Of a stretch of DNA of 64,000 nucleotides, positions 17,854 through 26,834 are shown piece after piece; positions within the stretch are counted from its first letter, which is position 1; the number at the start of each line of letters is the position of its first letter. The position numbers and the translations under genes are program-made. The notes below the pieces were generated by a model. The model did not search any database. It was not told the origin of the DNA and worked only from the letters and a program-made list of their open reading frames with translations. Origin of the DNA: Caldilineaceae bacterium (GTDB lineage: Bacteria > Chloroflexota > Anaerolineae > Caldilineales > Caldilineaceae); NCBI GenBank assembly GCA_019637685.1, contig JAHBVF010000024.1, positions 48,468 through 112,467 of the forward strand, read 5' to 3'.

Positions 17854-19215
17854 CTACAGTACCGCCATATCCGGCGGCTGATAGCTGCTCTCCAGGCCGC
17901 GCCAGGGGGTTCCACAGAAGCGGCTGATGACAGCCCACTCGCCCGCGCTCAGGTTGCCGTGGTGGTGGTAGAGGAATCGTTTCAGCCCGGCTGAGTCCGC
18001 GGATTGGAGCAACATCAGCAGGTCCCGCGGCGACATGGGATCGCCGTCGTGGGGCCAGCGCCCTGTGTCAACCCAGGGCACGATCCGCTCTGGATCGTCC
18101 ACAGCCGCCAGGGCACGGACGGTCTCTTGGGTGACAATCCGGGCGAAGAATTCCGGCGAAAGCGCGCTTTCCAGGTCATCTCTGTTCGACACATTGGGCA
18201 GAGAAAGGCCAAAGAGGGCAGCGACCACAGCCAGCGCTTCGCCGTCGGTCAACCCCGGATTCCAATGGACGAGGGTTTCCACATAGCGGTAGATTGTCCC
18301 CAGCATGCCATCGAAACCCCGCTGGAAAAAATAGTGTTTGGGCAGGAGAATATCCAGAAATTCGGCCAGGCGCACAAAATCATAGCCGCAGAGAGGGGCA
18401 AAGGCTGCTGAGCGCGGACCTACCCCCAGTTTGATGGGATAGTCCAGGGCTGCATCCACCTGGGTGCGGATGCCTTGAAAGAAGGCGGTCAAGGAATCGA
18501 CCCGGAATTGCAGCCAAGCGAAGAGGTCCGGATCGCCCTGAAACAGGCGTGCGCCGCCCAACAGACCGCCGTGGGCGTGGAGTGCAATATGGGAAGACTT
18601 CAGCGTGTGGAAGTTGGCAAAGAGGCGATCTTTGGCCTCCACCAACGCGGGATAATCATAGCCCAGTTCCTGGCATTTGGCCGCGGCACTTTCGGGCAGA
18701 TCGTTGAAGATATACGAGCGGTGGTTCATGTGGTGGGGTGCGATTTCATAGCCCCATTCCGGCCCATCCATAATCGCGCCGTCCACCATTGGGTAGTGTT
18801 GCAGGGCGTCCACCATACGCGCGGCAAGCGCTCGCTGGGTCAGGTTGTCCACAATCGGGTTGCCGGTGGCGTCGGGACCGGCCCCGGCCCCGGCCTGAAA
18901 GAGCCAGACCGCCCAGCCCCGGTCCTTGGCCGCCTGGAGCATCTGATCCAACCGGCGCTGCTGTTGGACCTCTGCCACCGGATCGGTGGGGGTCGCCACG
19001 CCGAACTGTTGATAGACACGAGGATTGGGGGCAAAACTGGCCAACGGCTGCTGTCCTGAATCGAAGCGGGTTCCCGGCATCAATTTAGGCTGATTGAAAA
19101 AGAGCGGCCCAATCACGAGACCGTCGATGCCGCCTGCTTCCCAGGCGTCGAATATCCGTTCGTAATCGTCCAACACGTGTTCGATGTCGCGCATGACATC
19201 CATCCAAAGTTTCAT
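17854..19215 (-). CDS. Uncharacterised protein, possibly TIM-barrel glycosidase-like
   Basis: 453 residues without signal peptide or membrane segment. The layout of alternating strands and helices (GGIDGLVIGPLFF, KDRGWAVWLFQAG, MVDGAIMDGPEWGYEI, HIALHAHGGLLGG, IKLGVG, LDILLPKHYF) looks like a TIM barrel. The acidic run MDGPEWG and the later DTGRWPHDG resemble active-site loops of glycosidases, but no known family can be named. It is transcribed divergently from the 19364 gene across 148 bases, and the two may share regulation. Function unknown. Confidence 0.7.
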   Translation of the reverse strand: MKLWMDVMRDIEHVLDDYERIFDAWEAGGIDGLVIGPLFFNQPKLMPGTRFDSGQQPLASFAPNPRVYQQFGVATPTDPVAEVQQQRRLDQMLQAAKDRGWAVWLFQAGAGAGPDATGNPIVDNLTQRALAARMVDALQHYPMVDGAIMDGPEWGYEIAPHHMNHRSYIFNDLPESAAAKCQELGYDYPALVEAKDRLFANFHTLKSSHIALHAHGGLLGGARLFQGDPDLFAWLQFRVDSLTAFFQGIRTQVDAALDYPIKLGVGPRSAAFAPLCGYDFVRLAEFLDILLPKHYFFQRGFDGMLGTIYRYVETLVHWNPGLTDGEALAVVAALFGLSLPNVSNRDDLESALSPEFFARIVTQETVRALAAVDDPERIVPWVDTGRWPHDGDPMSPRDLLMLLQSADSAGLKRFLYHHHGNLSAGEWAVISRFCGTPWRGLESSYQPPDMAVL

Positions 19216-19363
19216 AACTGCACTTGCCTCTGTTGTGAAATGGGGGAATCGTTCCGTCTTTGATACTATACTGCGGTTCGTTTGAAAGCTGCCCTACCAA
19301 ACATATTGCTACACAAACGTACCACACTCACCAGATCGTCTTTGCCAGGAGGCATTATTCCCC

Positions 19364-21190
19364 ATGACTGTCCCGACGTTTTCTGCAACCGAACGCCAGA
19401 TTCCACCCCGCTGGGCCGTAGAACAGCGGGAACTGATCAGCCTGATGAACCGCACGGCAACTTTCTTTGCCGAGCAATACACCCGACCCGATGGCACGCT
19501 GAAGTGGCGGGAAAAATGGTCAGGTATGGATGGCACGGACAATGGGTATGAGATATTCATTCCCTATCCCCTCTTCTATCTCCTGGGCGGCGGCGACCAC
19601 GTGAGGGAATTGGCCCAAAAGGAGTGGGATGCCATCACCTGGCAGTTCACAGAGTATGGAACCATTGACCGGGAATTCGTGGCCTATTTTGACTGGTTCC
19701 ACCACTCGGAAAGCTATCCCTACCTCTTCAATCTGGCCCTGGGCGATCCGGCGCATCACATCAACCGCAGCCGGGCTATGCGCTTTGCAGCCATGTATAC
19801 GGGGGACGATCCCCTGGCCCCCAACTGGGATGCCGAGCACAAGCTGATCCGCTCGCCCATCAACGGCAGCCACGGCCCCCGCCACCAGATGACAGCCGAG
19901 GATTGGGTCAACCACCGCCCGGTGCTGGCTGAGTATCTGGTCCCCTATGAGGACTTCCCTGGCCTGGACAGCGACGACCCCTTTGTCCGGGTGGACTGGA
20001 ACGACGACGACATCTTTGCCCAGGTTCTGGAGATGCTCAACCAGCGCATGGCCAAAGGCGATGTGCCGCTGAACCTGAGCGCCACTACACTGGTCACCCA
20101 CGCCTACCTCTTCACAGGCGAAGAACGGCTCAAACAGTGGGTCCTCGACTATCTTTCGGCCTGGATGGAGCGGACCCAACGCAACCAGGGCATTATGCCG
20201 GACAATGTGGGCCTTTCCGATGAGATCGGCGAAATGATGAACGGCAAGTGGTGGGGCGGCTATTATGGCTGGCGTTGGCCCCACGGCGCGCGCAACATTC
20301 TGGAACCGGCACTGGTGGCCGGCAGCAACGCGATGCTGATGACCGGCGACCCATCCTGGCTGGACCTGCACCGCTCCCAGTTGGATATGCTCTGGTCCCT
20401 GCGCAAAGAGGAGGGCGGCACGACGCTGCTGCCCACCCGCCACGGGGATTGCGGCTGGTTCGATTATCAGCCCATCACCCCGCAACACTTTTTCACCCAC
20501 CACCACATCCGCCTGTGGGTGATGACACAGTTGCCCCAGGACCGGGTCTGGCTGGACACATTCTTCCCCCAGCAGGAAGGCTTTGCAGAACTGCGGGCCA
20601 ATTGGCCTTCTTTCAAAGGTGGCCCCTGCCCACCCAATAGCTGGTTTGCCTACACCGAAGGCCACAACCCGGACTATCCCCACCAGATTCTTGCGGAGAG
20701 CCGGGAAGGCGTCTACCGGGCGTTGGAACGGATCGACAACGACGACGCGGATCCAGAGGATGTGATCTGCAACCACTACCACAGCCTGATCCCGGTAGTT
20801 CCCGACGGGCTGATCCAGATGATGATGGGCACGCCTTCGGCTGTCTACAACGGCGGCCTGCTGCACACATCCCTCTGCTACTTCGACCCGCAACAGGCGC
20901 GGATGGGAATTCCCGATGGGGTGGCGGCGCTGGTGGACAAGGCCAACGGCGACAGCGTGGCGGTGACGCTGGTGAATACCGACCCGGTGGAATCCCGCAG
21001 CGTCCTCGTCCAGTCCGGTATGTTTGGCGAACACGCGTTCACGTGGGTGGAAAAGGATGGCGCGCCCCGGACGACAGTAGACGGCAAATGGATAGAGGTG
21101 CAGCTGGGGCCATGCGCGCAGATTCGGTTGCAGATGGGACTGAAGCGTTTTGCCAACCGCCCGGCCTACGGACATCCCCACTTTGCGTAA
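19364..21190 (+). CDS. Uncharacterised (alpha/alpha)-barrel-like protein
   Basis: 608 residues, preceded by AGGAGG at about 19348. The sequence is rich in aromatic residues and histidines (WFHHSESYPYLFNLALG, NDDDIFAQVLEMLNQR, WWGGYYGWRWPHGARN, HGDCGWFDYQP), followed by a C-terminal beta-rich part (SVAVTLVNTDPVESRSVLV). This is the organisation of (alpha/alpha)6 toroid glycosidases or polysaccharide lyases with a beta-sandwich tail, but no family motif is certain. No signal peptide. It ends at a strong hairpin facing the convergent aminotransferase gene. Confidence 0.75.
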   Translation: MTVPTFSATERQIPPRWAVEQRELISLMNRTATFFAEQYTRPDGTLKWREKWSGMDGTDNGYEIFIPYPLFYLLGGGDHVRELAQKEWDAITWQFTEYGTIDREFVAYFDWFHHSESYPYLFNLALGDPAHHINRSRAMRFAAMYTGDDPLAPNWDAEHKLIRSPINGSHGPRHQMTAEDWVNHRPVLAEYLVPYEDFPGLDSDDPFVRVDWNDDDIFAQVLEMLNQRMAKGDVPLNLSATTLVTHAYLFTGEERLKQWVLDYLSAWMERTQRNQGIMPDNVGLSDEIGEMMNGKWWGGYYGWRWPHGARNILEPALVAGSNAMLMTGDPSWLDLHRSQLDMLWSLRKEEGGTTLLPTRHGDCGWFDYQPITPQHFFTHHHIRLWVMTQLPQDRVWLDTFFPQQEGFAELRANWPSFKGGPCPPNSWFAYTEGHNPDYPHQILAESREGVYRALERIDNDDADPEDVICNHYHSLIPVVPDGLIQMMMGTPSAVYNGGLLHTSLCYFDPQQARMGIPDGVAALVDKANGDSVAVTLVNTDPVESRSVLVQSGMFGEHAFTWVEKDGAPRTTVDGKWIEVQLGPCAQIRLQMGLKRFANRPAYGHPHFA

Positions 21191-21216
21191 AGGGTAGAGC
21201 AGAGGCTACTCCACAA

Positions 21217-21296
21217 AAAGTCCCCGGCACTTCCCGGAGTTCGATGGCTGGATTGGGTCATCGTGACTCACCGGGAGAGAAAGTGCCGGGGACTTT
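21217..21296. terminator. Bidirectional hairpin terminator
   Basis: AAAGTCCCCGGCACTT (21217-21232) and AAGTGCCGGGGACTTT (21281-21296) are perfect 16-bp arms around a 48-nt loop that contains further pairing (CCCGG with CCGGG). It lies exactly between two convergent genes. A degenerate half of the same word, AAAAAGCCCCCGACACTTC, occurs at about 36890. Confidence 0.7.
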
Positions 21297-21303
21297 GCTT
21301 GGC

Positions 21304-22488
21304 TTATTCCGTTGCCAGCGTCGCCAGACTGTCGAGGAGCAGGTCCACATCCGACTCTTCCACAAACGCGGCCAGAGAGATGCGCACGCTCGTCCCGCGC
21401 AGCGCGGCCCGCTGAATCATATTCCAGCGTTCCCGCAGAGCAGCGGAGACAGTCACGCCGTCCCTATTGTCCAGGGAGACCGTAGCAATGCCGGTGGCAG
21501 CTTGCAGATCGGTTGGGCTGTGGATGCGCGCGCCGGGCACGCGTTTCAGCCCGTCGTGGAAGTAGGCTGTGAGATGGCGGGAGTGGGCCTGGACCGCTTC
21601 CACGCCGAGCCGCTCCACATAGGAGAGACCAGCCACCATCGCTGTGTCGTAGGAATAGGTGCGACCGCCATATTCAAAACGGCGCGCGCCGGGAATCCAG
21701 TTCAGATCATCCACACCCATTGTCACGCTGCCGGTTTGGGTCATATTGCTCCCGCACCAGGTCACGTCGATGTCATCGAGCTTGTCGCGCCGAATGTAGA
21801 GCGCAGCCGAGGGGTAGGGTCCCAGCAGCCATTTGTAGCCCACCATTGCATAGAAATCACAGCCCAGCGCGTGGACGTCCAGAGGGAACTGACCGACGGA
21901 ATGCGCGCCGTCGAAGAGGACGTAGCTGCCCCGTGCCTGCGCCAGGCGCGTCATCTCCTCTGCGGGCAGACGTGTGCCGCTGTCCGTGGTCACATGGCTG
22001 ACCGCCACCAGTTTTGTGCGGTCGGTCAGCAGCGCCCGGAAGTTTGTCAGCATTTTATCGGCGTTGTGAGAGACCGGCAGGCGGCTTACCTTCAAGCCCC
22101 GGCGTCGCACCACATTCATCAGCGGAATGAGCAGGGCCGGATGCTCCTGATCCGTGACAATGACCTCATCGCCGGGCTGCCAGGGCAATCCTTCGATGAC
22201 GATATTGGCCGCGGTTGAGAATTGGGTGGTGAAGGCGATCTCATCCGCATCGGCCCCGATGAACCGGGCCAGTGTGGCCCTCGCCTTTTCAATCCCCAGA
22301 AAATCGTCGTCGTGGGCCAGCAGGCGCGCTGGCCCTTCTTCGATAATCGCCGTGGGAACGCGCAATAACTCTGCCCCCACACTTTTTGAGAGCGGAGCCA
22401 TACCACCGCAGTTAAAATGGGTACTGTGGGCCAGCATTGGAAAATCGTCGCGGATCCGACCGATAGTCACGGTGTCTGTCCTTTGCAT
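21304..22488 (-). CDS. Class V PLP-dependent aminotransferase (isopenicillin-N-epimerase/cysteine-desulfurase-like)
   Basis: 394 residues. The cofactor Lys is K219 in VGYKWLLGP; D193 and H196 lie in LFDGAHSVGQ. The N-terminal THFNCGGMAPLS and the C-terminal VRISLAAFVEESD also fit the fold. No extra Cys loop typical of dedicated cysteine desulfurases is seen. The start is 32 bases downstream of the gamma-glutamyltransferase-like gene, on the same strand, so the two are probably one transcript. Substrate unknown; an amino-acid or amine released by the upstream enzyme is a reasonable guess. Confidence 0.85.
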   Translation of the reverse strand: MQRTDTVTIGRIRDDFPMLAHSTHFNCGGMAPLSKSVGAELLRVPTAIIEEGPARLLAHDDDFLGIEKARATLARFIGADADEIAFTTQFSTAANIVIEGLPWQPGDEVIVTDQEHPALLIPLMNVVRRRGLKVSRLPVSHNADKMLTNFRALLTDRTKLVAVSHVTTDSGTRLPAEEMTRLAQARGSYVLFDGAHSVGQFPLDVHALGCDFYAMVGYKWLLGPYPSAALYIRRDKLDDIDVTWCGSNMTQTGSVTMGVDDLNWIPGARRFEYGGRTYSYDTAMVAGLSYVERLGVEAVQAHSRHLTAYFHDGLKRVPGARIHSPTDLQAATGIATVSLDNRDGVTVSAALRERWNMIQRAALRGTSVRISLAAFVEESDVDLLLDSLATLATE

Positions 22489-22520
22489 TGGGTTTCGTTG
22501 TTCTGGTTTACCAGCCTGAT

Positions 22521-24146
22521 CTACCAGCCGACAGCATAGCCATCGCGGCGCGGGTCCGCGCCGCCGGAGAAGGTCCCGCTGTCGGGATCGATCATAATTC
22601 CCTGCGCGCCGCCGAAAGTCATGGAAAAATCGGGCTGACGATCGACCAGATGGCCCCGGGCCGTCATCCCCGCCAGGACATCGCTGCTGATGCGCCCTTC
22701 GGCAATCACGCGGTTCCCCTCCAGAGGCCGCACACGGGGGGCTTCGATGGCCGCCTGTATGCTCATTTCAAAATCCATCAGATTGGACATAAACTGGGGT
22801 GTTGTCTCCATAATGCCGTGGCTGCCGGGTGTCCCCATGCAGGCGAAGACCTTCCCGTTTTTCCAGATCATCCCTGGGGAGAGACACATTTCGACTTTTT
22901 TGTGGGGCGCAACCACATTCGGGCTGTCCGCGTCGAGATCGAACCAGTAGAGGAAGTCGTTGAGCAGGATGCCCGTATCGGGCACAACCACGCCGCTGCC
23001 AAAGGCGCCAAGACTCTGGGTGCAGGAAACAGCATTGCCTTCGGCGTCCACCACATTGAAATGTGTCGTGCTCTCGCGCACGCCTGGATCGCCAGGCTTG
23101 ACATTGCCGACATCCATTGTACGGGCATAGCGCATTCCACCGTTGCGCGCCACTTTGTCTGGACTGATCAGTTGACGCCGCGCCCCACAATACTCGTCGG
23201 AGAGCAGGCGCTCGAAGGGTGCGTCGGGCCGAACGTTGTAGTGGATGCGGTCGGCAGTCGCGAGCTTCTCCAATTCGATGAGCGTGTGCAGATGGTCCAC
23301 AGAGTTGTGTCCCATGGCCGCCAGGTCGAAGCCTTCGAGAAGTTTCAATGTTTGCAGCCATTGCACCGCGCTGGAAGGCGGCGGGGGGCCATAGACGGCG
23401 TAGTCACGGTAGTTGATGCCCATAGGATCAACCCATTCTACGGTCAGATCCGCGAAATCCTTTTTGGTCAGGAGACCGCCGTTGGCCTGGCAAAAGTTGA
23501 CGATCTTGTCTGCGATTTCGCCCTTGTAGTAGACATCTGGTCCCTCTTCCACCAGCGCGCGGAAGGTGCGGGCCAGGTCCGGCTGTTTGTGTAGCTGGCC
23601 TGGCCGCATGAGGTGGCCGTCTGGAAAGAAAAACGCCTCCGAGGAAGGATACTCCCGCAGCCACGATTCATACATATTGACGATATTGGCCGCGTGGACA
23701 GTGACCGGATGTCCATTTTCGCAGATATCGATCACGTGTTTGAAGACGCTGGCCCGATCCATTGTCCCGAAACGCTCCAGCGCGGCGCACCAACCGGCTG
23801 GCGAACCGGGCACCATATGTGACTTGACACCGCGCATCATCTGGTCGGGGCCTGCAAAGACGCTGCGTTCGGCCGCGTAGGGACTCCACCCCTGATAGTC
23901 CAGACAGGTGTGGGTCTTTGTCTTGGCGTGATAGATCTGCATCCAGCCCACCCCGCCGATGCCCGATAGCCCCATCTCCGTCGCGCCCAGACAGGAGGCC
24001 ACGGTGACAGCCGCGTCAATGGCATTGCCCCCCTCCATCAGCGTGCGCAACCCAGCCACCGACGCCAACGGATGGGCTGACGATACCATTCCCTGCCGCC
24101 CGGTTACCGATGGGCGGTACTGAACCCCTTGATATGGGAAGGTCAT
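22521..24146 (-). CDS. Gamma-glutamyltransferase-family protein
   Basis: 541 residues, standard length. The N-terminal GMVSSAHPLASVAGLRTLMEGGNAIDAAV and the autoprocessing site ESTTHFNVVD (nucleophile T360 after cleavage) are present, as are NDFLYWF and GTPGSHGIMET of the small subunit. Family members are Ntn hydrolases that split gamma-glutamyl bonds or, in other branches, lactams and acyl-amides. No signal peptide is seen, so it is probably cytoplasmic. It leads into the class V aminotransferase and follows a sugar-type importer on the same strand, though MITEs separate it from the importer. Confidence 0.85.
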   Translation of the reverse strand: MTFPYQGVQYRPSVTGRQGMVSSAHPLASVAGLRTLMEGGNAIDAAVTVASCLGATEMGLSGIGGVGWMQIYHAKTKTHTCLDYQGWSPYAAERSVFAGPDQMMRGVKSHMVPGSPAGWCAALERFGTMDRASVFKHVIDICENGHPVTVHAANIVNMYESWLREYPSSEAFFFPDGHLMRPGQLHKQPDLARTFRALVEEGPDVYYKGEIADKIVNFCQANGGLLTKKDFADLTVEWVDPMGINYRDYAVYGPPPPSSAVQWLQTLKLLEGFDLAAMGHNSVDHLHTLIELEKLATADRIHYNVRPDAPFERLLSDEYCGARRQLISPDKVARNGGMRYARTMDVGNVKPGDPGVRESTTHFNVVDAEGNAVSCTQSLGAFGSGVVVPDTGILLNDFLYWFDLDADSPNVVAPHKKVEMCLSPGMIWKNGKVFACMGTPGSHGIMETTPQFMSNLMDFEMSIQAAIEAPRVRPLEGNRVIAEGRISSDVLAGMTARGHLVDRQPDFSMTFGGAQGIMIDPDSGTFSGGADPRRDGYAVGW

Positions 24147-24332
24147 ATGTTCTTTTCCTCATTCGTGTTGGAGAATTTTATATTGGAGAATTTAGTGTAC
24201 AAAAAAACCCACCGTTCCATCTGATAAGGCTACTGAAACAAATAATGATCCACGGAGCTACACGAAGAACAAAGAAAAACTTGGTGTTCCTTCGTGTACT
24301 TCGTGGATAGCTTTTTTTTGAAAGAGCCTGAG

Positions 24333-24422
24333 TACACTGTAAACACAGTTATTCGACTACAGAAGTTCGACTTTTCTGAAAAGTCGAACTTCTACGCCCA
24401 AAAAAACTTTGTTGACGCTGTA
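24333..24422. mobile_element. 90-bp MITE, copy 2A
   Basis: Ends TACACTGTAAAC and GTTGACGCTGTA are related inverted repeats, and the element is flanked by the direct repeat CTGAG (24328-24332 and 24423-24427). Its core is a 16-bp perfect palindrome AGAAGTTCGACTTTTC (24361-24376) with GAAAAGTCGAACTTCT (24378-24393), which also occurs at 38553-38587. Confidence 0.8.
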
Positions 24423-24427
24423 CTGAG

Positions 24428-24561
24428 TACTCTGTAAACGAAGTAATTTGGCATTTCTGTAGGTGCGGTTTTGAACCGCACAGTCAATCGAAGGTGTACT
24501 CGCCACTTGCGCAGCTACAAGCAGCGCCTACGACAACGCAAAAAACTTTGTTGACGGTGTA
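24428..24561. mobile_element. 134-bp MITE, copy 2B
   Basis: It starts TACTCTGTAAAC and ends GTTGACGGTGTA, flanked by CTGAG (24423-24427, shared with copy 2A, and 24562-24566). The interior (TTTCTGTAGGTGCGGTTTTG, GCGCAGCTACAAGCAGCGCC) is closely similar to the copy at 11504-11636. Confidence 0.85.
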
Positions 24562-24585
24562 CTGAGTGACGAAAACGACGTCAAG

Positions 24586-25503
24586 TCAGCCCTTAATGCC
24601 ACCGACAGTAATGCCCTGCACAAAGTAGCCTTGGAAAGAAAAGAAAACAATCACCTGTGTCAGCGCCATATACGTGCCGGCAGCCATCAGCGCGCCATAG
24701 TTCACGCGCAGTTCCCGATTGGCGAGCAGCGCAAAGCCAACCGTCAAAGTCATCATTTTAGATGAATTAATCACAATCAAAGGCCAGAAAAAGGCATTCC
24801 ACTGACCCATAAAAACAAAAATACCAAGCACGGCAATTCCCGGCTTTGACAAGGGGAGGATAATATCCTTAAAAACCCTCAACTCCGAGCACCCGTCGAT
24901 AGTGGCTGCTTCGATAAGCTCAGTGGGCAGGGTCTGGATAAACTGACGCATGAGGAAGACACCAAAAGGTGCGGACAGCCCCGGCGCAATCAGGCCCAGA
25001 TAGGTGTTGACCAGCCCCAATTTTGTCATCAACGTGAAGAGTGGAATGATCAGCGCAAAGCCTGGGATCATCATAGAACTCACATAAACCCAGAAAAGCA
25101 GCTCCCGGCCGGGAAACTGTTTTTTGGCGAAACCGTAGCCCGCCATTGTGGCGAAGATCACCTGGAAAGCTGTGACCGATAAAGCCATAAACAGACTGTT
25201 GAATGTCCAACGGGCTACAGGCGAATTTGCAAACGCCTCCCGAAAATTATTGAGAGATACGCTGGTCGGAATCCACTCCGGCGGCAAGCTCATGACGATT
25301 GTGGGTGGTTTGAGCGCGGTCGTCACCATCCAGTAGAGTGGAAACACACTCACCACAGCCCAGCTGGTGAGGACGATATAAGCGATGACCATAAAAACTC
25401 GCTCACCCGGAGTCGCCTCAGACCACGAGCGTGTAGCACGCGCAATCAGATTCCTGCTCCTAACCGGCTGTGAAACGGGGGTTAAGGTGGTGCTACTTGT
25501 CAC
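24586..25503 (-). CDS. Carbohydrate ABC transporter permease, MalG type
   Basis: 305 residues starting at GTG 25503 after GAGAGGTAG. Six membrane helices are visible (for example VFMVIAYIVLTSWAVVSVFP near the N-terminus). The cytoplasmic EAA loop EAATIDGCSELRVFKDIILP contacts the ATPase. It is the second permease of a CUT1 importer with the MalF-type and binding-protein genes upstream on the same strand. The ATP-binding subunit is not encoded nearby, so a shared MsmX-like ATPase would be needed. Confidence 0.9.
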   Translation of the reverse strand: MTSSTTLTPVSQPVRSRNLIARATRSWSEATPGERVFMVIAYIVLTSWAVVSVFPLYWMVTTALKPPTIVMSLPPEWIPTSVSLNNFREAFANSPVARWTFNSLFMALSVTAFQVIFATMAGYGFAKKQFPGRELLFWVYVSSMMIPGFALIIPLFTLMTKLGLVNTYLGLIAPGLSAPFGVFLMRQFIQTLPTELIEAATIDGCSELRVFKDIILPLSKPGIAVLGIFVFMGQWNAFFWPLIVINSSKMMTLTVGFALLANRELRVNYGALMAAGTYMALTQVIVFFSFQGYFVQGITVGGIKG

Positions 25504-25724
25504 CTGACTACCTCTCTAGTGAATTTTGGCTAAAGCCGAATGGATGGTTTTGCCCAATGTGTACAACAGGCCAGATTTCAGTCCTGGACTTCACACAAAA
25601 TTGTATTGGTGACTGCCCTGAAAAATAGAACGCGGATGACGCGGAAAGGGCGGATTCCCGCGGATTCTAATCTGTGAAAATCTATGTCTACTGTGGAGAA
25701 TTCTCATTCTCCGCAGTGGAGTCA
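25504..25724. repeat. Dispersed GAACGCGGATGACGCGG repeat between the permease genes
   Basis: At about 25626-25680 lies AATAGAACGCGGATGACGCG followed by GGAAAGGGCGGATT, a member of the dispersed family also seen at 31936, 42226 and 47462. Next to it a small hairpin (CTGTGGAGAA with TTCTCCGCAG, about 25692-25717) precedes the end of the MalF-type gene. Confidence 0.65.
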
Positions 25725-26612
25725 TTAGTACTCCACATTGCTGCGCAGGACGCGGAATTGAACGATTGCGAGACTGACAGTGATAAAAAGAAGGATCACG
25801 GCCACAGCAGACGCCCGCCCAAAATCGAAGCGGATGAATCCATATTCATAGATGGAAAACACCATATTGGTGGTTGCGTAGTTTGGTCCGCCCCGTGTCA
25901 TCACGAAGATTTCGGTAAATATCTGGAGTGAGGCCACCGTACCGAGGATAGAAACGTAGGTGAGGGCCGGTTTCAAAAGGGGCACAGTGATGGAAATCAC
26001 CTGGCGCACAATCGACGCGCCCTCAATGGCCGCGGCCTCGTACAATTCCTTGGGGATGCCCCCCATAGAGGCCGTGAGCAGAATGATCGAACCGCCCCAA
26101 TGAGACGCGTGGTACATAATGACAAGGCTGATCAGGCTAAAGCGCGGGTCTGCCAACCAGAGCACAGGGTCCATTCCGATCTGCCCGATCAGATAGTTCA
26201 ACAGACCAAACGCGGGATCGTACAGATAGAGCCAGACAATACTGAGCACGACGCCAGAGGTCACGACGGGCAGGTAAAAGGCCGACTTGAAGAAGGTCTG
26301 TGCGGAGTTCGGCATCCGAAAAATCAGCGCGGCCATAATCAGCGCAAGGAGCACCCCGCCCGGCACAATTAGCACAGCGTAGAGAAGCGTATTGTTGAGA
26401 ATTGTGAAAAAGGCGGTCTCGCCCAGCAGGCTTGCGTAGTTGCGCAGGCCGACCCATTCCCGGCCCGTCAGCCGTAGACGTTGAAAGCTCAGGATCACTG
26501 AGTCCATCATGGGATAGAATGAGAAGATAAGAAACGTCAGCAGGCTGGGCAACACAAAAAAATAGCCCCACAGTGCACCTTTTGCCCGCCGGCTGATCAT
26601 TCGTCGTGCCAT
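25725..26612 (-). CDS. Carbohydrate ABC transporter permease, MalF type
   Basis: 295 residues from ATG 26612, chosen because ATAGGAG lies just upstream on the coding strand; a start at 26651 would lack a ribosome site. The N-terminal membrane helix GYFFVLPSLLTFLIFSFYP and the loop EAAAIEGASIVRQVISITVP (EAA motif) are diagnostic. It forms the membrane channel with the MalG-type protein encoded next. Confidence 0.9.
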   Translation of the reverse strand: MARRMISRRAKGALWGYFFVLPSLLTFLIFSFYPMMDSVILSFQRLRLTGREWVGLRNYASLLGETAFFTILNNTLLYAVLIVPGGVLLALIMAALIFRMPNSAQTFFKSAFYLPVVTSGVVLSIVWLYLYDPAFGLLNYLIGQIGMDPVLWLADPRFSLISLVIMYHASHWGGSIILLTASMGGIPKELYEAAAIEGASIVRQVISITVPLLKPALTYVSILGTVASLQIFTEIFVMTRGGPNYATTNMVFSIYEYGFIRFDFGRASAVAVILLFITVSLAIVQFRVLRSNVEY

Positions 26613-26834
26613 GATTTCTCCTATCGTTTCCCAGGCCCGCTTGGCAGCCAACCAGACCTGGCACAGGTTGTCGATTTGACTCGATGGATCACACGGCCAT
26701 CTGGTTTACAGCTTCCCTGACAGCCCTTCAGTCTGACATCTTGCAAGACGGCCCGTTAGTGGTTTCCTGCACACAAACCCACTAACGGACCGTTCTGTTC
26801 ATTCAGTTTCAGCGAAAGGCAAAACCGATGGGAA

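Larger units (their letters stand above)
24147..24585. other. Repeat-filled intergenic region
   Basis: It contains no gene. A long imperfect hairpin (24248-24270 with 24286-24308, ATCCACG...CGTGGAT) is followed by eight T residues, and then come two tandem MITEs. The T-run is on the plus strand while both flanking genes are leftward, so it does not fit as their terminator. Confidence 0.6.

Noticed and set aside
19520..21181. 553-codon minus-strand frame opposite the 608-residue protein
   Set aside because: Codon pattern mirrors the plus-strand gene; the plus-strand frame has a proper ribosome site and coherent composition.
24248..24319. Terminator for flanking genes
   Set aside because: Its T-run is on the plus strand whereas both flanking genes are transcribed leftward.
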